A stretch of 64,000 nucleotides of DNA, taken from NCBI RefSeq assembly GCF_021603585.1, contig NZ_BQHI01000019.1, positions 1-64,000 on the forward strand. Reading direction: 5' to 3'. The notes beneath the pieces were generated by a model. It had not been told where the DNA came from and ran no database searches. It saw only the letters and a program-made list of their open reading frames with translations. Source of the DNA: Pseudomonas sputi (GTDB lineage Bacteria > Pseudomonadota > Gammaproteobacteria > Pseudomonadales > Pseudomonadaceae). Shown one piece after another: positions 26,255 to 36,406 of this stretch (position 1 is its first letter; each line of letters begins with the position of its first letter). Made by a program: the position numbers and the translations under genes.

Positions 26255-27808
26255 TCAGCGGTTGCGAACCCGCAGGCAGCGCCACAACGCAGCCACCATC
26301 AACACGCTGACCAGCGCCCAGCCCCAGGCCTGCTGATTCTGCAATCCTTCACGGAACAGCTGCGGCGCAATGCCCGCGCCGATGATGAAGGTCAGCAAGG
26401 CGATCTCCCGACGGGCGACATTGACCGGACGGCACAGGTAAACCAGCGCCGGCAGAATGAACGCCACGCTTGGAAAGCTGCGATAGCGCGGATCGAACAC
26501 CAGCTCGAGCATCATCACGGCGGCGGCGAAACCGGCTGCCGCTACCAGCCAGCCGGCCCGTCGCTCGAAAGCGTTGAACGCCCGCTCACGCCAGCCATTG
26601 CGGGCGCTCAAGGTCAGCGCGGCATGGGTCAGCACCAACAGATTCAGAGCGGTCAGCAATCCGACCCACAGCCATTCGCTGGCAAACCGCGTGGTCACCC
26701 GCGCCAGATCGCCCCAGGCGCCGATCGAGCAGGCGGCGAGGGCGCCGAGCAGCGGCAGGATCAGCGCCGAGCGCGTCGTGCGAACCCGGCCGCCCAGCAG
26801 TAATGTTCCGAGGAAGATCAGCCCGCCGACTGCCAGCCACTGCGACCAGTACGGCACATTCGACACCGGCCCGGCCAACACGCCTTTGTCCTGGCGATCC
26901 GTATCGAACAGCCCCCAGTAACCGCCGACCGCACCTTCGCTGCCGCGCTTCCACGGCTGATCAAACGCTTCGATCAGGTTGTAACGCCAACCCTCTTGTT
27001 CGGCGAGGGTGACAAAGCCGCGAATGAACTTGGCCTCGTTGACCCGGCTCGGCAACGCGGTCTCACGCTGGCGACCTTCGCTCGGCCAGCCGGTTTCGCC
27101 GATCATCACGTCCTTGGGCGCGAATTTGTTGCCGAAAACCTGGCGCACTTGCGCCACATGTTGCAGCGCGGCGTCGATGTTCGACGGATCGTCTTCCCAA
27201 TACGGCAGCAAATGAATGGTCAGGAAATCCACCGCCGGCGCGATTTCCGGGTGCTTGAGCCAGAACTCCCAGACATCCGCATAGGTGACTGGCTGCTTGA
27301 TGTGGCTCTTGACCCTGTTGATCAACTTCACCAGTTGGGTGGCGGTGACCTCCTTGCGCAGCAAGGCTTCGTTGCCGACGATCACGGCGCTGACCACGTC
27401 CGGGTTGGCGTTGGCCGAAGCGATCAGCAGATCGACTTCCTTCTCGGTGTCCACCGGATTGCTGTTGACCCACGCGCCGATCATCAACTTCAAACCATGC
27501 TTGCGCGCCAGATCCGGCAGCGCTTCGAGGCCGGTCATCGAGTAGGTGCGAATGCATTCGAAGCGGGTCGCGAGCAGGGCGAGGTCGGCGTCCATGCGCT
27601 CCGGGCGCAGTTTGAACGGCACGTCGAACGGCGACTGGTCCTTATCGAATGGCGTGTAGGAGGCGCATTGCAGCTTGTGGGTGGGGGTGGCGACGTCCGG
27701 CAGGATCACTGGTTTACCGAGGCCGTACCAGAAACCGCACAGGGCAAACAGCCCGAGCAGGCAGGCGAACAGATAAGGAAGAAAGGGCAAACGGGAGGTC
27801 GCGGACAT
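26255..27808 (-). CDS. Membrane GH17 beta-glucan glucosyltransferase/hydrolase
   Basis: 517 residues. One N-terminal anchor is followed by a periplasmic GH17 domain (about 45-320) with acid/base E147 in VIVGNEALLR and nucleophile E238 in IGETGWPSEG, then about six membrane helices. Such proteins build or branch cyclic or periplasmic beta-glucans; relatives are called beta-(1-6)-glucan synthase. No GT2 glucan synthase gene adjoins it here. The ATG at 27808 gives MSATSRLPFLPYL; sequence up to 27850 is not conserved-looking. Confidence 0.82.
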   Translation of the reverse strand: MSATSRLPFLPYLFACLLGLFALCGFWYGLGKPVILPDVATPTHKLQCASYTPFDKDQSPFDVPFKLRPERMDADLALLATRFECIRTYSMTGLEALPDLARKHGLKLMIGAWVNSNPVDTEKEVDLLIASANANPDVVSAVIVGNEALLRKEVTATQLVKLINRVKSHIKQPVTYADVWEFWLKHPEIAPAVDFLTIHLLPYWEDDPSNIDAALQHVAQVRQVFGNKFAPKDVMIGETGWPSEGRQRETALPSRVNEAKFIRGFVTLAEQEGWRYNLIEAFDQPWKRGSEGAVGGYWGLFDTDRQDKGVLAGPVSNVPYWSQWLAVGGLIFLGTLLLGGRVRTTRSALILPLLGALAACSIGAWGDLARVTTRFASEWLWVGLLTALNLLVLTHAALTLSARNGWRERAFNAFERRAGWLVAAAGFAAAVMMLELVFDPRYRSFPSVAFILPALVYLCRPVNVARREIALLTFIIGAGIAPQLFREGLQNQQAWGWALVSVLMVAALWRCLRVRNR

Positions 27809-28137
27809 GGTCAGGCCGAGTGGCTGCAAAGCGACGCATGTTACCTGCATTTATACGGAGGTTGGTGGCTCGCACGATTTTGACATGCAAAGTTCGGGCG
27901 GATTGTCTGGCGCCAAATATCCGGACGCAGTTAATGGCTTTCTGATGTCGTTTCTCGTTGCCTTGAGGTCGCTGACAGAGCAGGTCGCTGCGTGCGTCAG
28001 GTTGATGATCGGACTCATCAGTACTCCGCTGATGTTCGAACGAGTTTGCGAACGGGCGTGATGGGGGCGCCGAGCACCATAACAACACGTTGACGATGCC
28101 CGGCATCCGTCGGGCGCAGCATTTCGGGGAAGTAACG
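27809..28137. other. Intergenic region with no recognised gene
   Basis: The 329 bases between divergent genes hold only short frames without family features. A small hairpin GCCCG-gcatcc-GTCGGGC lies just before the betaine-binding gene. It presumably carries both promoters, which I could not assign. Confidence 0.5.
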
Positions 28138-28989
28138 ATGAAGATGCGACGACTTTTAGGCGCAGGTGCCGCTCTGGTACTTGCGATGGGCTCCACACTC
28201 GCCAGTGCTGAAACCAAGACCCTGAACATCGGCTACGTTGACGGCTGGTCCGACAGCGTCGCGACCACCCACGTGGCGGCCGAAGTGATCAAGCAGAAAC
28301 TCGGCTACGACGTGAAACTGCAAGCCGTCGCCACCGGCATCATGTGGCAGGGCGTTGCCACCGGTAAACTCGACGCCATGCTTTCGGCCTGGCTGCCGGT
28401 GACCCACGGCGAATACTGGACCAAGAACAAGGATCAGGTCGTCGATTACGGCCCGAACTTCAAGGACGCGAAAATCGGTCTGATCGTGCCGGAGTATGTG
28501 AAAGCCAAGTCGATCGAAGACCTGAAAACCGATGACACTTTCAAGAACCGCATCGTCGGCATCGATGCCGGGTCAGGCGTGATGCTCAAGACCGATCAGG
28601 CGATCAAGGATTACGGCCTCGACAAATACACCCTCAAGGCCAGTTCCGGCGCCGGCATGATTGCCGAGCTGACCCGCGCCGAGAAGAAAAACGAATCCAT
28701 CGCTGTCACCGGCTGGGTGCCGCACTGGATGTTCGCCAAGTGGAAACTGCGCTTCCTCGACGACCCGAAAGGCGTGTACGGCGCAGCTGAAACCGTGAAC
28801 AGCATCGGCAGCAAGGAACTGGCGACCAAGGCACCGGAAGTGGCCAAGTTCCTGAAGAACTTCCAGTGGGCTTCGAAAGACGAAATCGGCGAAGTCATGC
28901 TGGCGATTCAGGACGGTGCAAAACCTGACGCAGCGGCCAAGGATTGGGTTGCCAAGCACCCGGATCGGGTTGCCGACTGGACCAAGTGA
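28138..28989 (+). CDS. Glycine betaine/choline ABC substrate-binding protein
   Basis: 283 residues with a signal peptide (cleavage near ASA, about 20-22). OpuAC-type features are LNIGYVDGWSDSVATTHVAAEV, GIMWQGVATGKLDAMLSAWLPVTHGEYW and AVTGWVPHWMFAKWKLRFLDDP, whose tryptophans form the quaternary-amine cage. There is no permease or ATPase gene nearby, so it is an orphan binding protein, as is common for this family in Pseudomonas. The ATG at 28138 follows ggggaag. The exact ligand is not assignable. Confidence 0.88.
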   Translation: MKMRRLLGAGAALVLAMGSTLASAETKTLNIGYVDGWSDSVATTHVAAEVIKQKLGYDVKLQAVATGIMWQGVATGKLDAMLSAWLPVTHGEYWTKNKDQVVDYGPNFKDAKIGLIVPEYVKAKSIEDLKTDDTFKNRIVGIDAGSGVMLKTDQAIKDYGLDKYTLKASSGAGMIAELTRAEKKNESIAVTGWVPHWMFAKWKLRFLDDPKGVYGAAETVNSIGSKELATKAPEVAKFLKNFQWASKDEIGEVMLAIQDGAKPDAAAKDWVAKHPDRVADWTK

Positions 28990-29022
28990 TTTAAGCCGAA
29001 GCGTCTAATCTGCGCTTCCCAG

Positions 29023-29056
29023 GGCCGCCCGACATGACAGTCGGGCGGCCTTTTTT
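29023..29056 (+). terminator. Terminator of the betaine-binding gene
   Basis: GGCCGCCCGAC and GTCGGGCGGCC flank atgaca, followed by TTTTTT. Confidence 0.92.
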
Positions 29057-29219
29057 GTTTGTCCTCTATTAATAGGCAGGGATGGCGGTTTTCGGCTGGT
29101 CTGGAAATTGGCAAAAACGTCATGGCGTTCTACTACTAAGGTCGTCTGGAACCCGGCTCGCAGCCGCATACAGTGGATACGTTCCAAAAATAAAAATCTG
29201 TGCTGCGAGGATAAAAACA

Positions 29220-29531
29220 ATGAACGACAGCATTTACCTCTCGATTCAGAACAGCCCGCGCTTCAAGGAGCTGGTCAAGAAAAGAGAAAGGTTCGCCTGG
29301 ATACTCTCGGCGATCATGCTCGGGCTCTACTCCGGCTTCATCCTTCTGATCGCGTACGGGCCGCAAGTGCTCGGGACGAAAATCAGCCCCGAATCATCCA
29401 TCACCTGGGGCATCCCGATCGGTGTCGGACTGATTGTCTCGGCCTTCATCCTGACCGGCATTTATGTACGCCGCGCCAATGGCGAGTTCGACGACCTGAA
29501 CAACGCGATTCTCAAGGAGGCTCAGCAATGA
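29220..29531 (+). CDS. DUF485 membrane protein (YjcH-like)
   Basis: 103 residues with two membrane helices (about 27-48 and 63-83) and the family N-terminus [22 protein letters not shown]485 proteins are encoded just before acetate permease ActP and are thought to be small partners of it. Its stop overlaps the actP ATG (ATGA). RBS cgagga lies at 29205-29210. Confidence 0.9.
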   Translation: MNDSIYLSIQNSPRFKELVKKRERFAWILSAIMLGLYSGFILLIAYGPQVLGTKISPESSITWGIPIGVGLIVSAFILTGIYVRRANGEFDDLNNAILKEAQQ

Positions 29532-31186
29532 TCCGGCGTCTACTGGCTCTTTTGAGCATCGCAGCGTTTGCTCCAGCCGTCTGGGCCGCTGACGCCCTGA
29601 CCGGCGAAGTCCACAAACAACCGCTCAACGTTTCCGCGATCGTCATGTTCGTGGCGTTCGTTGGCGCGACCCTGTGCATCACTTACTGGGCGTCCAAACG
29701 CAACAACTCTGCGGCCGACTACTATGCGGCGGGCGGCAAGATCACCGGTTTCCAGAACGGTCTGGCGATTGCGGGCGACTATATGTCGGCGGCGTCCTTC
29801 CTGGGGATTTCCGCGCTGGTGTTCACCTCCGGCTACGACGGCCTGATCTACTCGATCGGCTTCCTGGTGGGCTGGCCGATCATTCTGTTCCTGATCGCCG
29901 AGCGTCTGCGCAACCTGGGTAAATACACCTTTGCCGACGTGGCGTCCTACCGCCTTGGGCAAACCCAGATCCGCACCCTGTCGGCCTGCGGTTCGCTGGT
30001 GGTGGTGGCGTTCTACCTGATCGCGCAAATGGTCGGTGCCGGCAAGCTGATCCAGCTATTGTTCGGTCTCGACTACCACGTTGCGGTGATTCTGGTCGGT
30101 ATCCTGATGTGCCTGTACGTGCTGTTCGGCGGCATGCTGGCGACCACCTGGGTGCAGATCATCAAGGCGGTGCTGTTGCTGTCCGGTGCCTCGTTCATGG
30201 CGCTGATGGTGATGAAGCACGTCAACTTCGACTTCAACACCCTGTTCTCCGAAGCCATCAAGGTCCACGCCAAGGGCGAAGCGATCATGAGCCCGGGCGG
30301 TCTGGTAAAAGATCCGATCTCGGCGTTCTCCCTGGGCCTGGCGCTGATGTTCGGTACCGCCGGCCTGCCGCACATCCTGATGCGCTTCTTCACTGTCAGC
30401 GACGCGAAAGAAGCCCGCAAGAGCGTGCTGTACGCAACCGGTTTCATCGGTTACTTCTACATCCTGACCTTCATCATCGGCTTCGGCGCGATCCTGCTGG
30501 TCAGCACCAACCCGGCCTTTAAAGATGCGGCTGGCGCTCTGCTCGGCGGCAACAACATGGCGGCGGTGCACCTGGCCAACGCCGTGGGCGGCAGCGTATT
30601 CCTCGGCTTCATCTCGGCGGTGGCGTTCGCGACCATTCTGGCGGTCGTGGCGGGCCTGACCCTGGCCGGTGCTTCGGCGGTGTCTCACGACCTGTATGCC
30701 AGCGTGATCAAGAAGGGCAAGGCCAACGAGAAGGATGAGATCCGCGTTTCGAAGATCACCACCATCGCACTGGGCGTTCTGGCCATCGGCCTGGGCATCC
30801 TGTTCGAAAGCCAGAACATCGCGTTCATGGTCGGCCTGGCGTTCTCCATCGCGGCGAGCTGCAACTTCCCGGTGCTGCTGCTTTCGATGTACTGGAAGAG
30901 GCTGACCACCCGAGGCGCCATGATTGGCGGCTGGCTGGGGCTGGTGAGTGCGGTGGGTCTGATGATTCTCGGCCCTACCATCTGGGTGCAGATTCTGCAT
31001 CATGAGAAGGCGATCTTCCCTTACGAGTATCCTGCGTTGTTCTCGATGATCATTGCGTTCATCGGCATCTGGTTCTTCTCGGTCACCGATAAGTCGGCCG
31101 AAGCCGAGAATGAGCGTGCGCTGTTCTTCCCGCAGTTTGTGCGTTCGCAGACTGGGTTGGGGGCTAGTGGGGCGGTTTCGCACTGA
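29528..31186 (+). CDS. actP: Cation/acetate symporter ActP
   Basis: Sodium:solute symporter-family permease for acetate and related short acids, 552 residues. It has an N-terminal signal-like segment (APAVWAADA), then about 13 membrane helices. Typical motifs are [50 protein letters not shown] and [16 protein letters not shown]. It is translationally coupled to the DUF485 gene. Confidence 0.94.
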   Translation: MIRRLLALLSIAAFAPAVWAADALTGEVHKQPLNVSAIVMFVAFVGATLCITYWASKRNNSAADYYAAGGKITGFQNGLAIAGDYMSAASFLGISALVFTSGYDGLIYSIGFLVGWPIILFLIAERLRNLGKYTFADVASYRLGQTQIRTLSACGSLVVVAFYLIAQMVGAGKLIQLLFGLDYHVAVILVGILMCLYVLFGGMLATTWVQIIKAVLLLSGASFMALMVMKHVNFDFNTLFSEAIKVHAKGEAIMSPGGLVKDPISAFSLGLALMFGTAGLPHILMRFFTVSDAKEARKSVLYATGFIGYFYILTFIIGFGAILLVSTNPAFKDAAGALLGGNNMAAVHLANAVGGSVFLGFISAVAFATILAVVAGLTLAGASAVSHDLYASVIKKGKANEKDEIRVSKITTIALGVLAIGLGILFESQNIAFMVGLAFSIAASCNFPVLLLSMYWKRLTTRGAMIGGWLGLVSAVGLMILGPTIWVQILHHEKAIFPYEYPALFSMIIAFIGIWFFSVTDKSAEAENERALFFPQFVRSQTGLGASGAVSH

Positions 31187-31222
31187 GGCTTTTAGGTTGA
31201 ATATGTAGGTTGATTTGAATGG

Positions 31223-31258
31223 AAATGCCCTGGTCGAGAGATTGGGGCATTTTTTTTG
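31223..31258 (+). terminator. actP terminator
   Basis: AAATGCCC (31223-31230) pairs with GGGCATTT (31245-31252), followed by more Ts. Confidence 0.85.
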
Positions 31259-31300
31259 TGGGCGGTTATCGGACTTTCTTTGGGGTGGTTTTGATTTGTG

Positions 31301-31560
31301 TGTATATCCGTTGCTGCGGTAACGGCTGCTTGGGGTTCCGCCCTTACGGCGGGTCACTTTTGGCAAACGCCCCAAAAGTAACCAAAAGGTCTCTAACCCT
31401 GACGTACGGCCCCTCGCTGAGGCTCGGGGTTCCTTCGCTCCGGGATTGATCCGGGGGCATCGCCTACGGTTTGCTTCGCTGCACCTCCTCTCGATGTGTT
31501 TGGCTTCGCCAAACGGTCGCTGCGCTCCCACCCCCGGATCAATCCCTCCACTCAGCCTGC
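31301..31560 (+). repeat. Left arm of long inverted repeat
   Basis: Includes TATATCCGTT, GGTCACTTTTGGCAAACGCC, and the near-identical stretch GGGGGCATCGCCTACGGTTT running into GCTTCGCTGCACCTCCTCTC (from 31450). The same sequence appears reverse-complemented at 31861-32110. Confidence 0.75.
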
Positions 31561-31658
31561 CGACGGGCCCTGCGATCAAAAGCGGTACTCGAGCTAACGC
31601 TCATCGTTTTGAGTGGGGGGAGCAGGGCGTGTTTGGCTTTGGTTTTGTGGTGGGTTTA

Positions 31659-31808
31659 CCCCTCCCCCCAGCCCTCTCCCCGAGGAGAGGGAGCCGATTT
31701 TTGTGCTTTTCAGAGCCTGAGTTCGACGCGGTATTGCACATCGGCACAACTCTCCCAATCAACTCGGTCGGTCCCCTCTCTCTTCGGGAGAGGGCTAGGG
31801 TGAGGGGC
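31659..31808. repeat. 150-bp element with terminal inverted repeats
   Basis: The ends CCCCTCCCCCCAGCCCTCTC and (complement of right end) CCCCTCACCCTAGCCCTCTC continue into matching GAGAGGG-CCGA for about 38 bases. It looks like a small MITE-like or palindromic interspersed element sitting in the loop of the larger repeat. Confidence 0.7.
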
Positions 31809-31860
31809 TCTTGATCTGGCTCTTGATCTGCTTTTGTTTTTTGCCCCTTCGGCAGGCCGA

Positions 31861-32110
31861 GCGTAGGTGTCCATAAGGGGGTAGGCGCGCAGCGCCGTGC
31901 GGCGAAGCCGCATACATCGAGAGGAGGTGCAGCGAAGCAAACCGTAGGCGATGCCCCCTGATGGACACCGTAGCGAGGGAACGCTGAGCCTAGGCGAAGT
32001 GCCGTACGCCGGGGCAAAAGCCTTTTGCTTACTTTTCGGCGTTTGGAAAAGTGAGTCGCTGTAAGAGCGAAACCGCCAGCGGCAGCACCCGAAGAAACGG
32101 ATATGTACCC
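31861..32110 (-). repeat. Right arm of long inverted repeat
   Basis: Reverse-complement partner of 31301-31560. The two are closest over the CATCGAGAGGAGGTGCAGCG / CATCGCCTACGG part and more diverged (about three quarters alike by eye) towards the outer ends. Confidence 0.75.
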
Positions 32111-32157
32111 AATAAACAAAAAAACCAGTCGGCCCAAAGGCCGCTGAGATGAAGCAA

Positions 32158-32190
32158 ACAAAAACGGCCCCCATTCACATGGAGGCCGTT
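32158..32190 (-). terminator. gltA terminator
   Basis: On the minus strand AACGGCC and GGCCGTT flank a 14-base loop, followed by TTTTGTTT, about 40 bases after the gltA stop. Confidence 0.85.
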
Positions 32191-32227
32191 CCCGGTACAG
32201 CGCTAAGACGCTATCGCAAGACAGCTC

Positions 32228-33517
32228 TTATTTGCGGTCTTCCAGCTTGGTGATATCCCGCGACTCGTAGCCGGTGTACAGCTGGCGAGGACGGCCAATC
32301 TTGTACGGGCTGGAGAGCATTTCCTTCCAGTGCGAAATCCAGCCGACAGTACGTGCCAGGGCGAAGATCACAGTGAACATGCTGGTCGGAATGCCGATCG
32401 CCTTGAGGATGATCCCCGAGTAGAAGTCGACGTTCGGGTACAGCGAGCGTTCGATGAAGTATGGGTCGGTCAGGGCGATCTCTTCCAGGCGCATGGCCAG
32501 TTCGAGTTGCGGATCGTTCTGGATGCCCAGTTCCTTCAAGACTTCGTCGCAAGTCTGCTTCATCACGGTCGCACGTGGGTCGCGGTTCTTGTAGACCCGG
32601 TGACCGAAGCCCATCAGCTTGAACGGATCGTTCTTGTCCTTGGCCTTGGCGATGAACTTGTCGATGTTCGAGACATCGCCGATTTCATCGAGCATGGTCA
32701 GCACGGCTTCGTTCGCACCGCCGTGGGCAGGGCCCCACAGTGCGGCGATCCCGGCGGCGATGCAGGCGAACGGGTTGGCACCCGAGGAGCCCGCCAGACG
32801 CACGGTGGAGGTCGAAGCGTTCTGCTCGTGGTCGGCGTGGAGGATGAAGATCCGGTCCATGGCCTTGGCGAGTACCGGGCTGATCGGTTTGATCTCGCAC
32901 GGGGTGTTGAACATCATGTGCAGGAAGTTTTCCGCGTACGACAGGTCGTTGCGCGGGTACATCATGGGTTGGCCCATGGAGTACTTGTAAACCATCGCGG
33001 CCAGGGTCGGCATCTTGGCAACCAGGCGGATCGCGGAGATTTCGCGATGCTGCGGGTTATTGATGTCGAGGGAGTCGTGGTAGAAGGCCGAGAGGGCGCC
33101 GACTACACCACACATGACGGCCATCGGGTGGGCGTCACGGCGGAAGCCGTTGAAGAAGGTTTTCAGCTGTTCGTGAACCATGGTGTGGTTCTTCACGGTG
33201 CCGACGAACTGGGCCTTCTGTTCTGCGGTCGGCAGTTCGCCGTTGAGCAGCAGGTAGCAGGTTTCCAGGTAGTCCGACTTTTCAGCCAGCTGTTCGATCG
33301 GGTAGCCGCGGTGCAGCAGGATGCCGTTGTCGCCGTCGATATAGGTGATCTTCGATTCGCAGGAAGCGGTCGACATGAAACCGGGGTCGAAAGTGAAGCG
33401 GCCCGTGGCCGTCAGGCCCCGAACATCGATAACATCGGGACCAACGGTGCCGGTTAAAATGGGCAGCTCGACGGGGGCTGCGCCCTCGATGATCAACTGC
33501 GCTTTTTTGTCAGCCAT
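32228..33517 (-). CDS. gltA: Citrate synthase
   Basis: Condenses acetyl-CoA and oxaloacetate to citrate. It has 429 residues, the length of the hexameric Gram-negative type. Active-site stretches are [20 protein letters not shown], the [15 protein letters not shown] loop and [18 protein letters not shown] aggagg lies nine bases upstream of the ATG. It is divergent from the sdh operon and has its own promoter and terminator. Confidence 0.97.
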   Translation of the reverse strand: MADKKAQLIIEGAAPVELPILTGTVGPDVIDVRGLTATGRFTFDPGFMSTASCESKITYIDGDNGILLHRGYPIEQLAEKSDYLETCYLLLNGELPTAEQKAQFVGTVKNHTMVHEQLKTFFNGFRRDAHPMAVMCGVVGALSAFYHDSLDINNPQHREISAIRLVAKMPTLAAMVYKYSMGQPMMYPRNDLSYAENFLHMMFNTPCEIKPISPVLAKAMDRIFILHADHEQNASTSTVRLAGSSGANPFACIAAGIAALWGPAHGGANEAVLTMLDEIGDVSNIDKFIAKAKDKNDPFKLMGFGHRVYKNRDPRATVMKQTCDEVLKELGIQNDPQLELAMRLEEIALTDPYFIERSLYPNVDFYSGIILKAIGIPTSMFTVIFALARTVGWISHWKEMLSSPYKIGRPRQLYTGYESRDITKLEDRK

Positions 33518-33575
33518 GTGGCCTCCTATTTATGCTTGAAATCATCAGACAGACCCCCCACGCAGGGCCCGCACC

Positions 33576-33603
33576 ACTATAGTGAGATAAATTCGAATGT
33601 CAA
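33576..33603 (-). promoter_or_regulatory. Sigma-70 promoter of gltA
   Basis: On the minus strand TTGACA (33603-33598), a 16-base spacer and TATAGT (33581-33576) form a near-consensus promoter, predicting a leader of about 50 bases before the gltA ATG at 33517. Confidence 0.75.
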
Positions 33604-33717
33604 TTTGCCTAAAGTCTTGCTCCAGAAGGCTTTAACCGTACTTTTTCCTCGAAATTGCCTGCCATTTACGCCTTTTATACGACTTGTGCAATCCGCTATT
33701 GGGGGTAGGCGATTGCG

Positions 33718-33746
33718 TTGTCATTAGTAGCCTAACTGTCTATACT
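33718..33746 (+). promoter_or_regulatory. Sigma-70 promoter of sdhCDAB
   Basis: TTGTCA (33718-33723), a 17-base spacer and TATACT (33741-33746). Transcription would start near 33753 and leave a 115-base leader before sdhC. The rest of the 350-base region shows no gene. Confidence 0.75.
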
Positions 33747-33867
33747 CGGCGACCGACCGCCAAGGGCTTTTGGGCTTGCTTTCATTGGGGGTCGCATCCC
33801 TGGGTGGTGGTTACCTGACCAGTGCACTCCCCAACAACTTTGCCCTGATTGTTAGGGGCTCTTCAGT

Positions 33868-34257
33868 GTGAAAAAAAAAGCCGTGAAAAGCCAACGACCT
33901 GTAAACCTAGACCTAAGGACCATCAAACTCCCCATCACCGGCGTTACGTCGTTTCTTCACCGTGTTTCCGGCATCATCCTCTTCCTGGGACTTGGCATCA
34001 TGCTTTATGCATTGGGCAAATCCCTGGGTTCCGAGGAAGGTTATGTCGAGGTGAAGGCATGCTTGACCAGCCCGCTGGCCAAGTTCGTAGCATGGGGCCT
34101 CCTGTCCGCTCTTCTGTATCACCTGGTTGCCGGTGTGCGCCACTTGATCATGGACATGGGCATCGGTGAGACGCTGGAAGGCGGCCGCCTGGGCTCGAAA
34201 CTGATCATCGCCGTTTCCGTGGTGCTGATCGTTCTGGCAGGAGTTTGGATATGGTAA
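33868..34257 (+). CDS. sdhC: Succinate dehydrogenase cytochrome b556 subunit
   Basis: Membrane anchor subunit of complex II, binding heme b and quinone with SdhD. Up to 129 residues, three helices, with NLDLRTIKLPITGVTSFLHRVSGIILF and the heme-ligand region YHLVAGVRHLIMDMG. The GTG at 33868 has AGGGG nine bases upstream; the GTG at 33883 would give the more conserved N-terminus KSQRPVNLDL (124 residues). The ribosome-binding site favours the first. Confidence 0.94.
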   Translation: MKKKAVKSQRPVNLDLRTIKLPITGVTSFLHRVSGIILFLGLGIMLYALGKSLGSEEGYVEVKACLTSPLAKFVAWGLLSALLYHLVAGVRHLIMDMGIGETLEGGRLGSKLIIAVSVVLIVLAGVWIW

Positions 34258-34619
34258 CCAGCGTTACAAACCTTTCGCGTTCAGGCCTCTATGACTGGAT
34301 GGCACAGCGTGTGTCTGCGGTCGTTCTCGCGGCTTATTTCATATTCCTGATCGGCTACCTCGCCGCGAACCCGGGCATTGGCTACGACCAATGGCACGGC
34401 CTGTTCGCCCACAACGGAATGCGTATCTTCAGTCTGCTGGCACTGGTTGCCCTGGGCGCTCACGCCTGGGTCGGCATGTGGACCATCGCGACCGACTACC
34501 TGACGCCAATGGCGCTGGGCAAGTCCGCGACTGCAGTACGTTTCCTTTTCCAGGCAGTATGCGGCGTCGCGATGTTCGCTTACTTCGTCTGGGGTGTGCA
34601 GATTCTCTGGGGTATCTGA
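34251..34619 (+). CDS. sdhD: Succinate dehydrogenase membrane anchor subunit
   Basis: Second membrane anchor of complex II, 122 residues and three helices. RSGLYDWMAQRVSAVVLAAYF carries the conserved quinone-site residues, and LVALGAHAWVGMWTIATDYL carries a heme-ligand histidine. The ATG at 34251 lies inside the last codons of sdhC (ATGGTAA). Confidence 0.95.
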   Translation: MVTSVTNLSRSGLYDWMAQRVSAVVLAAYFIFLIGYLAANPGIGYDQWHGLFAHNGMRIFSLLALVALGAHAWVGMWTIATDYLTPMALGKSATAVRFLFQAVCGVAMFAYFVWGVQILWGI

Positions 34620-34622
34620 TTC

Positions 34623-36395
34623 ATGGCTAACATTCCAACGATTTCTTTCGACGCCATCATTATTGGTGGCGGCGGTGCCGGCATGCGCGCAGCGCTGCAA
34701 CTGGCACAGGGTGGTCACAAGACTGCCGTGATCACCAAGGTTTTCCCGACCCGTTCGCACACTGTGTCCGCACAGGGCGGCATCACCTGCGCCATCGCTT
34801 CGGCCGACCCGAACGATGACTGGCGCTGGCACATGTACGATACCGTCAAGGGTTCCGACTACATCGGTGACCAGGACGCTATCGAATACATGTGTCAGGA
34901 AGGCCCGGCTGCCGTTTTCGAGCTGGACCACATGGGTCTGCCGTTCTCGCGTACCGAGCAAGGCCGTATCTACCAGCGTCCGTTCGGCGGTCAGTCGAAG
35001 GATTACGGTAAAGGCGGGCAGGCTGCCCGTACTTGCGCCGCATCCGACCGTACCGGTCACGCGCTGCTGCATACCCTTTATCAGGGCAATCTGAAGGCCG
35101 GTACCACGTTCCTGAACGAGTACTACGCTGTCGACCTGGTGAAAAACCAGGAGGGCGAATTCGTCGGTGTGATCGCGATCTGCATCGAAACCGGCGAAAC
35201 CACCTACATCCGCGCCAAAGCCACCGTACTGGCTACCGGCGGTGCAGGTCGTATCTATGCCTCCACCACCAACGCCCTGATCAACACCGGTGACGGCGTC
35301 GGCATGGCTCTGCGTGCTGGCGTGCCGGTACAAGACATCGAAATGTGGCAGTTCCACCCGACCGGCATCGCCGGCGCCGGTGTGCTGGTTACCGAAGGTT
35401 GCCGTGGTGAAGGTGGTTACCTGATCAACAAGCACGGCGAGCGTTTCATGGAGCGTTATGCTCCGAACGCCAAAGACCTTGCCGGTCGTGACGTGGTTGC
35501 CCGCTCGATGGTTAAAGAAATCATCGCCGGCAACGGTTGCGGTCCGAATGGCGACCACGTGATGCTCAAGCTCGACCACCTGGGCGAGGAAGTGCTGCAC
35601 AGCCGTCTGCCAGGCATCTGCGAACTGTCGAAGACTTTCGCACACGTTGACCCGGTGGTTGCTCCGGTTCCGGTTGTTCCGACTTGCCACTACATGATGG
35701 GCGGCGTTGCCACCAACATTCATGGCCAGGCGATCACCCAGGACGCCGAAGGCGTGGATCAGATCATTCCTGGTCTGTTCGCTGTAGGTGAAGTGGCTTG
35801 CGTATCGGTTCACGGTGCCAACCGTCTGGGCGGCAACTCGCTGCTCGACTTGGTGGTATTCGGCCGCGCTGCCGGCCTGCACCTGGAGAAGGCGCTGACC
35901 GACGGCATCGAGTACGACGACGCTACCGAAGCCGACATCGAAGCTGCCCTGGCGCGTCTGAACGCCCTGAACAACCGTACCGACGGCGAAGACGTCGCTA
36001 CCCTGCGTCGCGAGCTGCAAAGCTGCATGCAGAACTACTTCGGCGTATTCCGTACCGGCGAATACATGCAGAAGGGTATTGCCCAGCTGGCCGATCTGCG
36101 CAAGCGCATCGCCAACGTGAAGATCAACGATAAGTCGCAGGCGTTCAACACTGCACGTATCGAAGCGCTGGAACTGCAAAACCTGCTGGAAGTGGCTGAA
36201 GCTACCGCCATCGCTGCCGAAGTACGTAAAGAGTCCCGCGGTGCTCACGCCCGTGAAGACTTCGAAGACCGTGACGACGAAAACTGGCTGTGCCACACCC
36301 TGTACTTCCCGGGTGAGAAACGCGTTGCCAAGCGTGCCGTTAACTTCTCGCCGAAGACTGTTCCGACTTTCGAACCTAAAGTCCGGACTTATTAA
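34623..36395 (+). CDS. sdhA: Succinate dehydrogenase flavoprotein subunit
   Basis: Catalytic subunit oxidising succinate to fumarate with covalent FAD. The 590 residues include the FAD-binding [17 protein letters not shown], the flavin-attachment histidine H46 in [11 protein letters not shown], and active-site stretches [21 protein letters not shown] and [13 protein letters not shown]. It begins three bases after the sdhD stop. Confidence 0.97.
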   Translation: MANIPTISFDAIIIGGGGAGMRAALQLAQGGHKTAVITKVFPTRSHTVSAQGGITCAIASADPNDDWRWHMYDTVKGSDYIGDQDAIEYMCQEGPAAVFELDHMGLPFSRTEQGRIYQRPFGGQSKDYGKGGQAARTCAASDRTGHALLHTLYQGNLKAGTTFLNEYYAVDLVKNQEGEFVGVIAICIETGETTYIRAKATVLATGGAGRIYASTTNALINTGDGVGMALRAGVPVQDIEMWQFHPTGIAGAGVLVTEGCRGEGGYLINKHGERFMERYAPNAKDLAGRDVVARSMVKEIIAGNGCGPNGDHVMLKLDHLGEEVLHSRLPGICELSKTFAHVDPVVAPVPVVPTCHYMMGGVATNIHGQAITQDAEGVDQIIPGLFAVGEVACVSVHGANRLGGNSLLDLVVFGRAAGLHLEKALTDGIEYDDATEADIEAALARLNALNNRTDGEDVATLRRELQSCMQNYFGVFRTGEYMQKGIAQLADLRKRIANVKINDKSQAFNTARIEALELQNLLEVAEATAIAAEVRKESRGAHAREDFEDRDDENWLCHTLYFPGEKRVAKRAVNFSPKTVPTFEPKVRTY

Positions 36396-36406
36396 GGGTG
36401 ACCGCC

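Larger units (their letters stand above)
31187..32227. other. 1-kb gene-free region built of nested repeats
   Basis: No credible gene is present. From left to right it holds the actP terminator, an arm of a long inverted repeat, a smaller element with its own terminal inverted repeats, the second arm, and the gltA terminator. Open frames here repeat the same Arg/Pro/Leu-rich nonsense in several phases and are repeat-derived. Confidence 0.8.

Noticed and set aside
27807-28061. 84-codon frame between the GH17 and betaine-binding genes
   Set aside because: No ribosome-binding site, no recognisable features, and it begins antisense to the GH17 start.
31659-31808. A CRISPR-like array or insertion sequence in the repeat region
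   Set aside because: Only two inverted ends rather than spaced direct repeats, and no cas or transposase gene in the window.
31601-32161. Several hypothetical-looking frames in the gltA-actP gap
   Set aside because: They consist of the inverted repeat arms and appear in both orientations; no gene start or conserved domain.
34281-36296. A 671-codon open frame antisense to sdhA/sdhD
   Set aside because: Same shadow effect over sdhA; no recognisable domain and no separate start signals.
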